DNA of 64,000 nucleotides from Marine Group I thaumarchaeote. Lineage in GTDB: Archaea > Thermoproteota > Nitrososphaeria > Nitrososphaerales > Nitrosopumilaceae. Each line of letters starts with the position of its first letter. Positions within the stretch are counted from its first letter, which is position 1. This document shows positions 9,082 through 19,263 of this stretch, one piece after another. Both the position numbers and the translations under genes were made by a program. The stretch is taken from assembly GCA_013390745.1 (NCBI GenBank), contig JACASX010000003.1:100549-164548 (forward strand). The letters are read 5' to 3'. The notes under the pieces are model-generated. The model saw only the letters and a list, made by a program, of their open reading frames with translations. It made no database searches and was not told the origin of the DNA.

Positions 9082-12000
9082 CTGATTCTGCAAACAAGCG
9101 TTGGCCTATAATTCAGGATATTTTATCTAGAGAGGGAGTTGCTAAACAACATCTTAACTCGTTTGATGAATTTTTAAAAAAAGGACTGCAGGACATTATT
9201 GACGAAATCAATCACATAGATATTGAAAATGCTGAATATCCATATAAAATTCAACTAGGCAGAATTCAATTTAAGCAACCAAGAATGATGGAGCTTGATG
9301 GTTCTGTTACACACATTACTCCTGTAGAAGCACGTCTACGCAATGTTTCATATGTTGCACCATTGATGCTGGAAGCAAGTGTTATTGAAGATGGAAAAAC
9401 TCTAGAAACTAGATTCATTCACATTGGTGATATACCTGTAATGGTAAAATCAGAATCTTGTATTTTACGAAGTTTTACACAGCAAAAACTAATTGATTAT
9501 GCAGAAGATCCAGAGGATCCTGGGGGCTACTTCATCATTAATGGTTCTGAACGAGTGATAGTTGGATTAGAAGATTTGTCATACAACAAAATTATTGTGG
9601 ACGCTGAAAAAGTTGGCGGTAAAAAAGTATTCAAAGCAAAGGTCTATTCCTCAATTGTTGGTTATCGCGCAAAACTGGAGTTAGTGCTGAAAGAGGATGG
9701 ACTCATTGTTGCAAGGATACCGGGCTCGCCTGTTGATATTCCAATAATTACTTTGATGCGTGCTCTTGGATTAGAATCAGATAAAGAAATTGCATCAGTG
9801 ATATCTCTGAATGATAACGTACAAAATGAACTTGAGAGTTCTTTTGAAAAAACAGATATTACAACATCAAAAGATGCTATTGTATACATCAGTAAAAGAA
9901 TAGCACCTGGCATGTTGGAAGAATTTCAAATTAAGCGCGCGGAAACACTATTGGATTGGGGTTTACTTCCACACTTAGGTAAGCAACCTGATAACAGAAA
10001 AGAGAAAACACAGTTTTTGGGTGAGGCTGCTTGCAAATTATTAGAGTTAAAACTTGGATGGATTCAACCAGACGACAAAGATCATTATGGCAACAAGGTT
10101 GTCAAGTTTGCAGGGCAGATGTTGGCTGATTTATTCAGAACTGCGTTTAGGAATCTGGTACGAGATATGAAATATCAACTTGAACGCTCTGGTCAAAAAA
10201 GAGGAATCAATGCTGTTAGCGCAGCGATTCGTCCCGGCATAATATCTGATAAACTCAATAACGCTATAGCAACAGGAAACTGGGGACGTGGAAGGGTTGG
10301 AGTTACACAATTACTTGACAGAACAAATTACTTGTCTACTATAAGTCATCTACGACGTGTACAATCACCTTTGAGCAGAACTCAACCCAATTTTGAAGCA
10401 AGAGATTTACATTCTACACATTTTGGAAGGATCTGTCCAAGTGAAACACCAGAAGGATCTAATTGTGGCTTGGTTAAGAATTTGGCTTTATCTGCGATAA
10501 TTTCTGTAAGTGTATCTTCAGAAGAGGTTGTTGAAAAAATGTATGAGTTTGGAACAGCTCATTTCTCAGATGTTAAGGACTCGGTAAAAAAGGATGGGGC
10601 TAGAATTTTTGTTGATGGAAAATTAATTGGTTATCATAAAGATGGAGAAAAATTAGCAAATTCTTTACGTGAACTACGTAGATCTTCTAAGATTCATCCA
10701 CATGTTGGGATATCTATACATATACCAGAACAGGAAGGTGCTACAAAAAGATTGTATGTAAACTGTAATGCAGGACGTGTTTTACGCTCCCTCATTATAG
10801 TAAAAGATGGCAAATCAGTACTCACGCAAGATCTTCTTGATAAAGTGACAAAGAAACTTGTTTCATGGAACGACTTGATTCGAATGGGTGTAATTGAACT
10901 TGTAGATGCAAACGAAGAAGAAAACTGTTTCATAACATTTGATGATAAACATGTTAAGAAGCATACTCATATCGAAATTTTTCCTTCAGCAATTTTAGGT
11001 GCTGGCGCATCAATAATACCATATCCTGAGCATAATCAATCTCCACGTAATACATATGAATCTGCCATGGCCAAACAAAGTCTTGGTTTTTCAACACCAA
11101 TGATGAACACTAGTACTTATGTAAGACAACACTCCATGCTGTATCCTCAAACTCCTATTGTGACTACAAAGGCTATGGGACTTCTAGGTCTCGAGAAAAG
11201 ACCTGCAGGACAAAATTGTATAGTTGCGGTCTTACCATTTGATGGATATAATATTGAGGACGCTATTGTTCTGAGCAAATCTTCGGTTGAAAGAGGGTTA
11301 GGACGCACATTCTTTTATAGGATCTATGAATCAGAATCAAAACAATATCCTGGTGGAATGCGTGATAATTTTGAGATTCCAAACGCTGATGACAATCTTC
11401 GTGGATACAAGGGTGAAAAATCGTATCGTTTATTGGAAGACGATGGAATTATTGCTTCAGAATCCGCTGTATCAGGAGGTGATATTCTCATTGGTAAAAC
11501 CAGTCCGCCTAGATTTATGGAAGAGTATCGTGACTCTTCCTCTACTGGACCGTATAGAAGGGATACCTCCATAGGAGTAAGACCTTCTGAAACAGGAGTT
11601 GTTGACACCATTGTTTTGACGCAAGCAAATGAGGGTGGAAAAATGTTCAAAGTTAGAATTAGAGATATGCGTCCTCCTGAAATAGGAGATAAGTTTGCCT
11701 CAAGACATGGTCAAAAAGGAGTAGTAGGCATATTAGCTAAAGCAGAAGATTTGCCTTATACTGCTGACGGAATATCACCTGACGTTCTAATTAATCCTCA
11801 TGCGTTTCCATCAAGAATGACGGTTGGTATGATGATGGAATCAATAACTGGTAAAGCCGCTGCAATACGAGGCAAAAAGGTTGATGCGTCTGCCTTTGTT
11901 GGTGAGAAGATGGAGGATGTAAAGGGTGTATTGAAAGACGCAGGATTCAAGTATTCTGGCAAGGAAATTATGTATGACGGTAAAACAGGCAAACAATTTC

Positions 12001-12422
12001 CAGTTGAGGTGTTTATTGGAGTTGTTTATTATCAAAAATTACATCATATGGTTGCAGATAAGATACATGCACGTGCACGTGGACAAGTTCAGATGTTAAC
12101 TAAACAACCTACTGAAGGTAGGGCGCGTGGTGGTGGTTTAAGATTTGGAGAAATGGAGAGAGATTGTATAATAGCCTACGGGGCTTCCATGATTCTCAAA
12201 GATAGACTGCTTGATGAGTCTGATAAAACTGAAATCTTTGTATGTGAACGATGTGGTCTTGTCGCATATCATGATGTTAAACAAAGAAAGTTTCATTGTC
12301 GAGTTTGTGAAAATAAGGGAAAAGTAAGTTCTGTATCTGTGGCATATGCATTCAAGCTGTTATTGCAGGAAATGTCTAGTCTTGCTATTGCACCACGTTT
12401 GTTGATTAAGGAGAGAATATAA
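9078..12422 (+). CDS. rpoB: DNA-directed RNA polymerase subunit B (Rpo2, unsplit)
   Basis: 1114 residues; the second-largest polymerase subunit as one chain rather than the split B'/B'' of many euryarchaea. Diagnostic blocks: GYFIINGSERVIV near residue 155, CPSETPEGSNCGLVKNL near 455, EDAIVLSKSSVERGLGRT near 730, RPPEIGDKFASRHGQKGVVG near 865, and a C-terminal zinc site CERCGLV plus CRVC (about 1055-1080). It shares its final A with the ATG of rpoA (TAATG junction), so translation is coupled. Confidence 0.97.
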   Translation: MTDSANKRWPIIQDILSREGVAKQHLNSFDEFLKKGLQDIIDEINHIDIENAEYPYKIQLGRIQFKQPRMMELDGSVTHITPVEARLRNVSYVAPLMLEASVIEDGKTLETRFIHIGDIPVMVKSESCILRSFTQQKLIDYAEDPEDPGGYFIINGSERVIVGLEDLSYNKIIVDAEKVGGKKVFKAKVYSSIVGYRAKLELVLKEDGLIVARIPGSPVDIPIITLMRALGLESDKEIASVISLNDNVQNELESSFEKTDITTSKDAIVYISKRIAPGMLEEFQIKRAETLLDWGLLPHLGKQPDNRKEKTQFLGEAACKLLELKLGWIQPDDKDHYGNKVVKFAGQMLADLFRTAFRNLVRDMKYQLERSGQKRGINAVSAAIRPGIISDKLNNAIATGNWGRGRVGVTQLLDRTNYLSTISHLRRVQSPLSRTQPNFEARDLHSTHFGRICPSETPEGSNCGLVKNLALSAIISVSVSSEEVVEKMYEFGTAHFSDVKDSVKKDGARIFVDGKLIGYHKDGEKLANSLRELRRSSKIHPHVGISIHIPEQEGATKRLYVNCNAGRVLRSLIIVKDGKSVLTQDLLDKVTKKLVSWNDLIRMGVIELVDANEEENCFITFDDKHVKKHTHIEIFPSAILGAGASIIPYPEHNQSPRNTYESAMAKQSLGFSTPMMNTSTYVRQHSMLYPQTPIVTTKAMGLLGLEKRPAGQNCIVAVLPFDGYNIEDAIVLSKSSVERGLGRTFFYRIYESESKQYPGGMRDNFEIPNADDNLRGYKGEKSYRLLEDDGIIASESAVSGGDILIGKTSPPRFMEEYRDSSSTGPYRRDTSIGVRPSETGVVDTIVLTQANEGGKMFKVRIRDMRPPEIGDKFASRHGQKGVVGILAKAEDLPYTADGISPDVLINPHAFPSRMTVGMMMESITGKAAAIRGKKVDASAFVGEKMEDVKGVLKDAGFKYSGKEIMYDGKTGKQFPVEVFIGVVYYQKLHHMVADKIHARARGQVQMLTKQPTEGRARGGGLRFGEMERDCIIAYGASMILKDRLLDESDKTEIFVCERCGLVAYHDVKQRKFHCRVCENKGKVSSVSVAYAFKLLLQEMSSLAIAPRLLIKERI

Positions 12423-15400
12423 TGTCCATTCAAACAGTAAAAGCAATTGATGGGATTAAATTTTGTGTTTGGTCTCCAAATGAGATTAGGAAATATTCAG
12501 TATCTGAAATTACTGCCCCTGAAACTTACGATGAAGATGGTATGGCGGTACAGGGTGGATTGATGGATGGATGTCTTGGAACATTAGAACCTGGACAAAA
12601 ATGTCTGACTTGCGGCAATACATCTGCTAGATGTCCTGGTCATTTTGGACACATCGAGCTTGCAGAGCCAGTATTACATATTGCATTTATTGATAGCATC
12701 CACAAGTTGTTGACTTCTACATGCAGATCTTGTTCAAGATTAAAAGTTCCTCAGGAAGTACTTGACAAGTTCTCGAAATTTAAAAAAAATCGTGCATCAT
12801 ATACTGTACTATCACGTAAACGTATTCCAGAACAAATACTTGAAAAAGCAAAAAAATCAAAAGAATGTCCACATTGTGGAAAACCACAATACGAACTTAT
12901 TTTCACAAAACCAACAATATTCATAGAAAAAACTGAACTTGGAGAAAATAGATTACTACCAGTTACAATAAGAGAACGATTTTCTCAAATTATTGACGAA
13001 GATCTTGATTTATTAAATTATAACACTGCGACCGCAAGACCAGAATGGTTTATTTTACAAGTATTGCCTGTGCCTCCTGTAACTGTTAGACCTTCAATTA
13101 TACTTGAAACTGGAATAAGATCTGAAGATGATCTAACCCATAAAATGGTAGACATTATTAGGGTAAATCAACGGCTTAGAGAAAGCAAAGAAGCTGGAAC
13201 ACCTCCACTAATAGTTCAAGATCTTGTTGATCTACTTCAATATCATACTACAACTTATTTTGATAACGAGGTTTCAGGAATTCCACAGGCTCATCATCGT
13301 TCTGGTAGACCTCTGAAAACATTAACACAAAGACTCAAAGGCAAGGAAGGTCGTTTTAGAGGATCACTATCCGGAAAACGGGTAGACTTTTCAAGTCGAA
13401 CTGTTATTTCTCCAGATCCTAATTTAGACTTGGGTGAAGTCGGTGTTCCAGTACAGGTTGCGACTAAACTTACAATTCCTGAGATTATTACTGAATGGAA
13501 TATTGAAAAACTAAAAAAATTAGTTATTAATGGACCAAATACATTTCCTGGGGTAAATTATATTGTAAGACCTGACGGAGTTAAAATCAGACTAGATTTT
13601 GTCGAAGATCGTTCAATTATTGCTGATTCACTTGAGATAGGATATCTAGTGGAAAGACATCTTTCTGACGGCGACGTTGTACTGTTTAACAGACAACCAT
13701 CACTTCACCAAATGTCTATAATGGCTCACCACGTTCGTGTGTTACCAGGAAAAACTTTTCGGTTACATCCTTCTGTTTGTCCACCATACAATGCTGACTT
13801 TGATGGCGATGAAATGAATCTTCATGTACCACAAAGTGAAGAAGCAAGGGCTGAGGCAATACTATTGATGCGAGTCCAAGAACAATTAATTTCTCCCAGA
13901 TTTGGCGGTCCAATAATCGGAGGTCTTCGTGACTTTATTACGGGTGCATATCTTCTTACCAAAGATGATACTACTTTAACAAAGCAAGAATTTACTAATT
14001 TTGCAATGCTAGGTGGTTATAATGGGGAATTACCAGAACCAAAAATTAAAAATAAAAACGGTCCACTTTATACGGGAAAGCAATTGTTTTCTCTCTTCCT
14101 TCCATCTGATTTCAACTTGATACTGACTTCTAAATGGTCAAAGGGTACAAATGGTAAACGGAAAGACATAGTGATTAAAAATGGTGAATTAGTTAGTGGT
14201 GTAATAGATAAAGCATCTATTGGAGCCGAAGAACCAGAAAGCGTTTTACATAGAATTGCAAAAGACTATGGCAATGAAAAAGCTAAAAAATTTCTAAACT
14301 CTATTCTTATCATAATAAAACAGTTTATCACTAATTATGGATTTAGTTATGGTTATTCTGACTTGGAGCTTTCTGACAAAGATAGGGAGGCAATTCTTAC
14401 TGATTTACAAGAAACATATGATAAGGTTGCAGATATAATAAGCCAAAAAAATAAGGGAACTCTAAAAGGATTGCGTGGACTGACTGTCGCTGAAACTGCA
14501 GAAGCATTAATCACATTTGAACTTGGTAAGGCTAGAGACAGAGCAGGTATTACTGCAAATTCAAACCTTGCAGATGACAATGCAGGTAAAATTATGGCAA
14601 CTACTGGTGCTAGAGGTTCTGCCTTGAATGTTGGGCAGATGGCTGGTGCTTTGGGTCAACAATCAAGACGGGGAAAAAGATTACATACAGGTTATGGTAA
14701 CCGTACTCTTCCTCACTTTAAAGTACATGACGATAATCCTGACTCTCATGGATTTGTGAAATCTAACTTCCGTGATGGTCTTTCTGTCATAGAATTTTTC
14801 TTTCATGCTATGGGTGGGAGAGAGGGGCTTGTTGATACTGCTGTAAGAACACAACAAAGTGGATATATGCAGCGAAGGCTAATCAATGCACTTGAGCATA
14901 TTAGATTAGAATATGATAACACTGTAAGAGATCCACATGGTCACATTATACAATTTTTGTATGGTGAGGATGGTATAGATGTAGCAAAAAGTGATCATGG
15001 AGAAGCATTTAACATCAATCGATTAGTTGAATCTCAATCAATCGTAGATACTGGAAGCAAAGCAACCAAAGACGAGATAACTAATATATCTAAAAAGTAC
15101 ACAAAGAAGTTCAATCTAAGATTGACCTCAATGGTCAATGACGCATTACATAAATCTAATCTATCCAAAGCAGGACTAGAAGATGTTTGTAAAAAAGGTC
15201 TTGAACTGTATGATAAATCCCAAGTTGAACCTGGGCAGGCGGTTGGTATTGTTACTGCACAATCTATTGGAGAACCTGGTACTCAAATGACACTTAGAAC
15301 TTTTCATACTGCTGGAATTGCTGAGAAAAATGTAACTCTTGGTCTACCAAGAATTATTGAATTGGTTGACGCACGTAAAAAACCATCTACTCCTTCAATG

Positions 15401-16216
15401 GATATTTATCTTGACAAAGATTCAAAATCTTCTAAAGAAAAAGCAATTGAAACAGCGAAAAACATCTTACAAACAACTGTGAATGATTTGGTAATTCATC
15501 CAGTAGAAACTGATTATCAAACTAAAATTACACTTACTATTGATGATGCTCGACTAAAAACTAGAGGATGCACATTAGAAGACATGATGGCTGTTTTAGA
15601 AACAAACAAGAAATTCAAAGCAATAGGTGATAATAATACCATTACTTTACAATTAGTTGATGAAGCTGATGCTGTAACAGTAGTTGCTTTGCGAAATAAA
15701 GTGCTTAAAACTACGGTAAGGGGTGTACCCGATATAGCGCGTCTAACACTTAAGGAAGAAAATGGAGAGTGGTTAATTCAAACAACAGGATCAAACCTAG
15801 CCGACATCCTTTCAATTAAGGGAGTTGATAAGAATAATGTTAGAACAAACAATGTGTTTGAAATTAGTACTGTCTTGGGAATAGAAGCAGCAAGAAATGC
15901 ACTCATTAATGAACTCAAATCCACCCTAGAAAACCAAGGATTAGAAGTTGATGTACGATATCTCATGCTAGTGGCTGATCTGATGTGCCATAAAGGCCAT
16001 CTTCAACAAATTGGTCGTCATGGAATTGCAGGAACAAAAGATAGTGTTCTTGCAAGAGCAGCTTTTGAAATAACAGTGCCTACTATTGCAAATGCTGCAA
16101 AATTAGGAGAGATTGAAGAATTGAAAGGAATTACTGAAAATGTAATAGTTGGAAGCCAAATACCAATTGGAAGTGGAACGGTGGATATATTTATGAAACC
16201 TAAAACAAAAAAATAA
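12422..16216 (+). CDS. rpoA: DNA-directed RNA polymerase subunit A (Rpo1, A' and A'' fused)
   Basis: 1264 residues covering both A' and A'' regions in one frame. Most archaea split this subunit; the unsplit form is a known mark of Thaumarchaeota and relatives. The zinc site CLTCGNTSARCPGHFGH lies near residue 60, a second CPHCGK site near 155, and the catalytic Mg-binding NADFDGD at 457-463 (Asp 459, 461, 463). The bridge-helix region and the A'' segment (QSIGEPGTQMTLRTFHTAG) follow without interruption. Confidence 0.97.
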   Translation: MSIQTVKAIDGIKFCVWSPNEIRKYSVSEITAPETYDEDGMAVQGGLMDGCLGTLEPGQKCLTCGNTSARCPGHFGHIELAEPVLHIAFIDSIHKLLTSTCRSCSRLKVPQEVLDKFSKFKKNRASYTVLSRKRIPEQILEKAKKSKECPHCGKPQYELIFTKPTIFIEKTELGENRLLPVTIRERFSQIIDEDLDLLNYNTATARPEWFILQVLPVPPVTVRPSIILETGIRSEDDLTHKMVDIIRVNQRLRESKEAGTPPLIVQDLVDLLQYHTTTYFDNEVSGIPQAHHRSGRPLKTLTQRLKGKEGRFRGSLSGKRVDFSSRTVISPDPNLDLGEVGVPVQVATKLTIPEIITEWNIEKLKKLVINGPNTFPGVNYIVRPDGVKIRLDFVEDRSIIADSLEIGYLVERHLSDGDVVLFNRQPSLHQMSIMAHHVRVLPGKTFRLHPSVCPPYNADFDGDEMNLHVPQSEEARAEAILLMRVQEQLISPRFGGPIIGGLRDFITGAYLLTKDDTTLTKQEFTNFAMLGGYNGELPEPKIKNKNGPLYTGKQLFSLFLPSDFNLILTSKWSKGTNGKRKDIVIKNGELVSGVIDKASIGAEEPESVLHRIAKDYGNEKAKKFLNSILIIIKQFITNYGFSYGYSDLELSDKDREAILTDLQETYDKVADIISQKNKGTLKGLRGLTVAETAEALITFELGKARDRAGITANSNLADDNAGKIMATTGARGSALNVGQMAGALGQQSRRGKRLHTGYGNRTLPHFKVHDDNPDSHGFVKSNFRDGLSVIEFFFHAMGGREGLVDTAVRTQQSGYMQRRLINALEHIRLEYDNTVRDPHGHIIQFLYGEDGIDVAKSDHGEAFNINRLVESQSIVDTGSKATKDEITNISKKYTKKFNLRLTSMVNDALHKSNLSKAGLEDVCKKGLELYDKSQVEPGQAVGIVTAQSIGEPGTQMTLRTFHTAGIAEKNVTLGLPRIIELVDARKKPSTPSMDIYLDKDSKSSKEKAIETAKNILQTTVNDLVIHPVETDYQTKITLTIDDARLKTRGCTLEDMMAVLETNKKFKAIGDNNTITLQLVDEADAVTVVALRNKVLKTTVRGVPDIARLTLKEENGEWLIQTTGSNLADILSIKGVDKNNVRTNNVFEISTVLGIEAARNALINELKSTLENQGLEVDVRYLMLVADLMCHKGHLQQIGRHGIAGTKDSVLARAAFEITVPTIANAAKLGEIEELKGITENVIVGSQIPIGSGTVDIFMKPKTKK

Positions 16217-16223
16217 TCTAGCC

Positions 16224-16535
16224 ATGGCAAAACTATTAGAAAAAGCACTAACAGGTGCAATTAAGGAAAGAAAACACACTCTTGGTACAAAACAAGTAGT
16301 ATCTTCTATGAAAAACAGCAAATTAGTTGTAATTTCGCAATCAGTTTCTACTGAAACAGCTAAAAAAATTGAGGAAAGTGCACAAAATGACAGCATTCCT
16401 TTATTGCACTTTAATGATACATCTGTAACATTAGGAAAACTTTGCGGATTACAATTTCGTGTGTCAGCAATTTCACTTAATTCGTTATCTAACACAAACG
16501 TACAAGCAATTTTAAAAGAATATGAAACAAAATAA
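16224..16535 (+). CDS. rpl30e: 50S ribosomal protein L30e
   Basis: 103 residues of the L7Ae/L30e RNA-binding family. MKNSKLVVISQS matches the central strand, and VTLGKLCGLQFRVSAISL matches the family's C-terminal core. It sits 7 nt after rpoA and before nusA, the conserved archaeal order rpoA-L30e-nusA-S12-S7, which supports the call despite the short length. Confidence 0.85.
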   Translation: MAKLLEKALTGAIKERKHTLGTKQVVSSMKNSKLVVISQSVSTETAKKIEESAQNDSIPLLHFNDTSVTLGKLCGLQFRVSAISLNSLSNTNVQAILKEYETK

Positions 16536-16596
16536 TTTTGAAAAAATCTATCTAAGTTTAAATGAGACCAAGAAATAGTTCAGCAATACAAACACC

Positions 16597-17061
16597 ATGC
16601 CGCAATCAATAAAATTATCAACAGATCAAATGCGTTTAATGTCACTTTTTCAAAATGTTACAAAAGCAACTGCCCGTGATTGTGTGGAAGATGAGAAGCA
16701 AGACAAAATTATTTTTGTGGTACAGGAGGGTAAGATGGGTCTTGCCATCGGCAAGGGCGGTTCTAATATAAAATCTCTAAAAAATATTATAAAACGAAAT
16801 GTTGAACTAATTGAATACTTTGATGATCCAATAAAATTTTTAAAAAATATTTTAAATCCTAAATTCGTGAACGAAGTAAAACTTGATACAAAACCGGATG
16901 GGTCATCACAGGCAATAATAATTGTTGATCATGGTAAGAAAGGCTTAGTAGTTGGTCGTGCAGGATGTAATGCTGAAAAGGCTAGACTATTTGCCAAAAA
17001 ATATTTCAATATTTCAAGTGTTCTAATAAACAGTCCCCCAATGACACAATTGGAGATGTAA
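16597..17061 (+). CDS. nusA: NusA-like transcription factor (two KH domains)
   Basis: 154 residues. Archaeal NusA consists only of the two KH domains; both GXXG loops are visible, GKGGSN near residue 53 and GRAGCN near 121. It lacks the S1 domain and N-terminal polymerase-binding domain of bacterial NusA. It binds RNA and probably acts in transcription elongation or termination. Its stop lies 3 nt before the S12 start. Confidence 0.88.
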   Translation: MPQSIKLSTDQMRLMSLFQNVTKATARDCVEDEKQDKIIFVVQEGKMGLAIGKGGSNIKSLKNIIKRNVELIEYFDDPIKFLKNILNPKFVNEVKLDTKPDGSSQAIIIVDHGKKGLVVGRAGCNAEKARLFAKKYFNISSVLINSPPMTQLEM

Positions 17062-17064
17062 TAT

Positions 17065-17502
17065 TTGGCAAAGTCACCACTTGGTTTGTTTGCAGGTAGA
17101 ATTTTGAAGATGAAGAAGAAACGTCAGCGGTGGTCAATATCAACATATAAACGCAGAAAATTAGGTTTGGATAAAAAATCCAGCCCATTAAAAGGTGCTC
17201 CACAAGGAAGGGGGATTGTTTTGGAAAAAACAGGTGTCGAGGCAAAACAACCAAATTCCGCTGTTAGAAAATGTGTTCGTGTTCAATTAATAAAGACTGG
17301 AAAAACTGTAACAGCATTTTTACCACGAGATGGGGCAATGAACTTTATTGATGAACACGATGAAGTACATATTGAAGGCATGGGTGCTACTCAGGGTGGT
17401 GCCATGGGAGATATTCCTGGAGTACGATACAAAGTGTTCAAAGTAAACGGAACATCATTACATGAATTAGTAATAGGTAAGAAAGAAAAACCAAGAAGAT
17501 AA
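17065..17502 (+). CDS. rps12: 30S ribosomal protein S12 (uS12)
   Basis: 145 residues, decoding-centre protein. TTG start 3 nt after nus[21 protein letters not shown] and [20 protein letters not shown] are the hallmark segments; the loop [19 protein letters not shown] follows. Length and content match archaeal/eukaryotic S12 (S23). Confidence 0.95.
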   Translation: MAKSPLGLFAGRILKMKKKRQRWSISTYKRRKLGLDKKSSPLKGAPQGRGIVLEKTGVEAKQPNSAVRKCVRVQLIKTGKTVTAFLPRDGAMNFIDEHDEVHIEGMGATQGGAMGDIPGVRYKVFKVNGTSLHELVIGKKEKPRR

Positions 17503-17506
17503 AAAA

Positions 17507-18103
17507 ATGACAGCACAAAAACTTTTGTTATTTAGAAAATGGGATATATCTGAAATAGAAATACAAGATGTTGGTCTTAAAACTGCTATATGTCTAAAGG
17601 AAACAATATTACCAATGAGTTTTGGACGTTCTGCATTAAAGCGATTCAATAAAGCTGATGTTAACATAGTTGAACGATTAGTAAATAAAATGATGCACTT
17701 TGGCAAAAAATATGCCAAAAATACTGGAAGAATGGCGGGAAAAAAATTTCATACCTTCAATGTGGTAAAAACTGCCTTCGAAATAATGCATCAAAAAACA
17801 GGAAAAAATCCCATTGAAATTTTAGTTCGTGCTGTTGAAAACTCTGCACCAAACGAAGACACTACCAGAATTGTATATGGCGGAACAGTGTATCACGTGT
17901 CTGTAGATGTAGCACCAATAAGAAGAGTTGATCTAGCATTGAGATTTATTGCTGATGGGGTAAAAGAAGCTACATTTTCTAATCCAAAAGCAATCGAGGA
18001 ATATTTGGCTGAACATCTAATTCTTTCAGCTAATAATGACACTGCTGCACCTTCTGTCAAGAAAAAGAACGAATTAGAGCGAATAGCTCAAGCATCTAGA
18101 TAA
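17507..18103 (+). CDS. rps7: 30S ribosomal protein S7 (uS7)
   Basis: 198 residues, a 16S rRNA-binding head protein. KTGKNPIEILVRAVENSAP and GGTVYHVSVDVAPIRRVDLA are conserved S7 segments. A C-terminal Lys/Glu extension ends the protein. It begins 4 nt after S12. In many archaea EF-1alpha and S10 follow; here the operon stops and a convergent tRNA gene begins 2 nt after the stop. Confidence 0.95.
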   Translation: MTAQKLLLFRKWDISEIEIQDVGLKTAICLKETILPMSFGRSALKRFNKADVNIVERLVNKMMHFGKKYAKNTGRMAGKKFHTFNVVKTAFEIMHQKTGKNPIEILVRAVENSAPNEDTTRIVYGGTVYHVSVDVAPIRRVDLALRFIADGVKEATFSNPKAIEEYLAEHLILSANNDTAAPSVKKKNELERIAQASR

Positions 18104-18105
18104 TT

Positions 18106-18177
18106 TAGCCCGGCCCGGACTCGAACCGAGGTCAAAGGCTCCAGGGGCCCCTATGCTTGCCACTACACTACCGGGCT
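18106..18177 (-). tRNA. tRNA-Gln (anticodon CUG)
   Basis: 72 nt cloverleaf without intron. The acceptor AGCCCGG pairs with CCGGGCT and the discriminator is A. D stem GTGT/GCAT, anticodon stem GGGGC/GCCTT with two G-U pairs, T arm CTCGG-TTCGAGT-CCGGG. The seven-base loop CCCTGGA puts CTG at positions 34-36. Position 33 is C instead of the near-universal U, which is odd. No alternative anticodon stem places a U at 33. CCA is not encoded. Confidence 0.85.
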
Positions 18178-18208
18178 TCAAACACAAGTCAAAAAAATTA
18201 GAATATAA

Positions 18209-18529
18209 TCATTTCATTCTTGACTCGTTAATTGCAGTAGGGTAATCACAATCCGCTTTTACTCTCATATACGCGATTAACCTGTAATGGATTGAATACA
18301 TATTATTCTCTTTGATAATAATTCCTTTCTGTAATAATGATGCTATTCCTCTTGATATTTCTGAAATTTTATAGTTATTTTTTTGGCATGCTTCATCACG
18401 TTTTTTTTGATATTGTTTTACACTGAATGTTACGTCATCAATTTCTAAAATTAATGGCCAGATAATTTTTTCCCAAACGGTTCTTCTATTTTGTGTTGCT
18501 GTAGCATACTTGCCCTTTTCACTCAACAT
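18209..18529 (-). CDS. Hypothetical protein, possible winged-helix fold
   Basis: 106 residues, not recognised. Residues 55-85 (ISEISRGIASLLQKGIIIKE) look like a helix-turn-helix followed by a wing, so a small DNA-binding protein is possible. It is divergent from the YkgJ-like gene at 18559 with about 30 nt between starts, so the two promoters overlap. No close family is claimed. Confidence 0.5.
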   Translation of the reverse strand: MLSEKGKYATATQNRRTVWEKIIWPLILEIDDVTFSVKQYQKKRDEACQKNNYKISEISRGIASLLQKGIIIKENNMYSIHYRLIAYMRVKADCDYPTAINESRMK

Positions 18530-18558
18530 TAATACATGATTTTACACTATTATAATTC

Positions 18559-19263
18559 GTGTCCCACAATGAGATCGCAAAATCATTAGAACTTTTAGAA
18601 AAGGACTGGGATATAGATTCAGTAATCAAAGATTTTCATTTAGGAAGACGTGATGATGTTTCTGAAAATTCTATGAAAATAGGAGATGTTGTATTTCACA
18701 TCCCATTTTTGACTAAAATAAAAAAATTTATTCTTTGGAAATGTTATTGGCCAGACTGTTCAAACTGCTGCACAAGGCAAGGTAGACTTCCTTTGACTTC
18801 CGATGATTTGATAACAATCGGAGCTGGAATGAAATATCAAAAAACATCTGATTTCATAAAAAATGAAACAGTAATAGCTACTTGGCAGGAACCAAGTCCT
18901 GGAGGTGGCTCTACTACGTTAACTAGTATTAATTTGAAACGAAAGAAAGATGAAACAGAAGCAGATGATGGTACTCACATCAAATGCAGATTTCTAGATG
19001 AGGAAGGTGCTTGTGGTATTCACCCAACTAGACCTGGAGTTTGTTATCTATATCCATTTTCAACATGGCTACAAAATGAAAAGGGCAGTGCAAGAGTTCA
19101 CGCTACTTTTCAGTTTACTGGCGACTGTCCAGGTTTTTATCTTGATGATTCAATTGATTCCATGAAAGAAATTTTACATGAATATTCTGAAATAATATAT
19201 GATTACAACACAAAGTCTAGCGGAACTATGCGTGAAGGATTAGGTTCAATAAGTTTAGGTTAA
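18559..19263 (+). CDS. YkgJ-type cysteine-cluster protein (predicted metal-binding)
   Basis: 234 residues. A Cys-rich site CYWPDCSNCC at about residues 56-65, and a second cluster CRFLDEEGACGIHPTRPGVC at about 142-161, match the CxxCxxCC family (YkgJ/UPF0153), thought to bind zinc or an Fe-S cluster. GTG start, likely leaderless. The final 4 nt overlap the convergent reductase gene. The biochemical role of this family is not settled. Confidence 0.7.
   Translation: MSHNEIAKSLELLEKDWDIDSVIKDFHLGRRDDVSENSMKIGDVVFHIPFLTKIKKFILWKCYWPDCSNCCTRQGRLPLTSDDLITIGAGMKYQKTSDFIKNETVIATWQEPSPGGGSTTLTSINLKRKKDETEADDGTHIKCRFLDEEGACGIHPTRPGVCYLYPFSTWLQNEKGSARVHATFQFTGDCPGFYLDDSIDSMKEILHEYSEIIYDYNTKSSGTMREGLGSISLG

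Noticed and set aside
11324..11650. 108-residue frame opposite rpoB
   Set aside because: Antisense to a conserved rpoB segment with all motifs intact; no independent evidence.
16103..16495. 130-residue reading frame opposite L30e and the rpoA end
   Set aside because: It lies wholly antisense to well-supported genes, has no family match and no promoter of its own.
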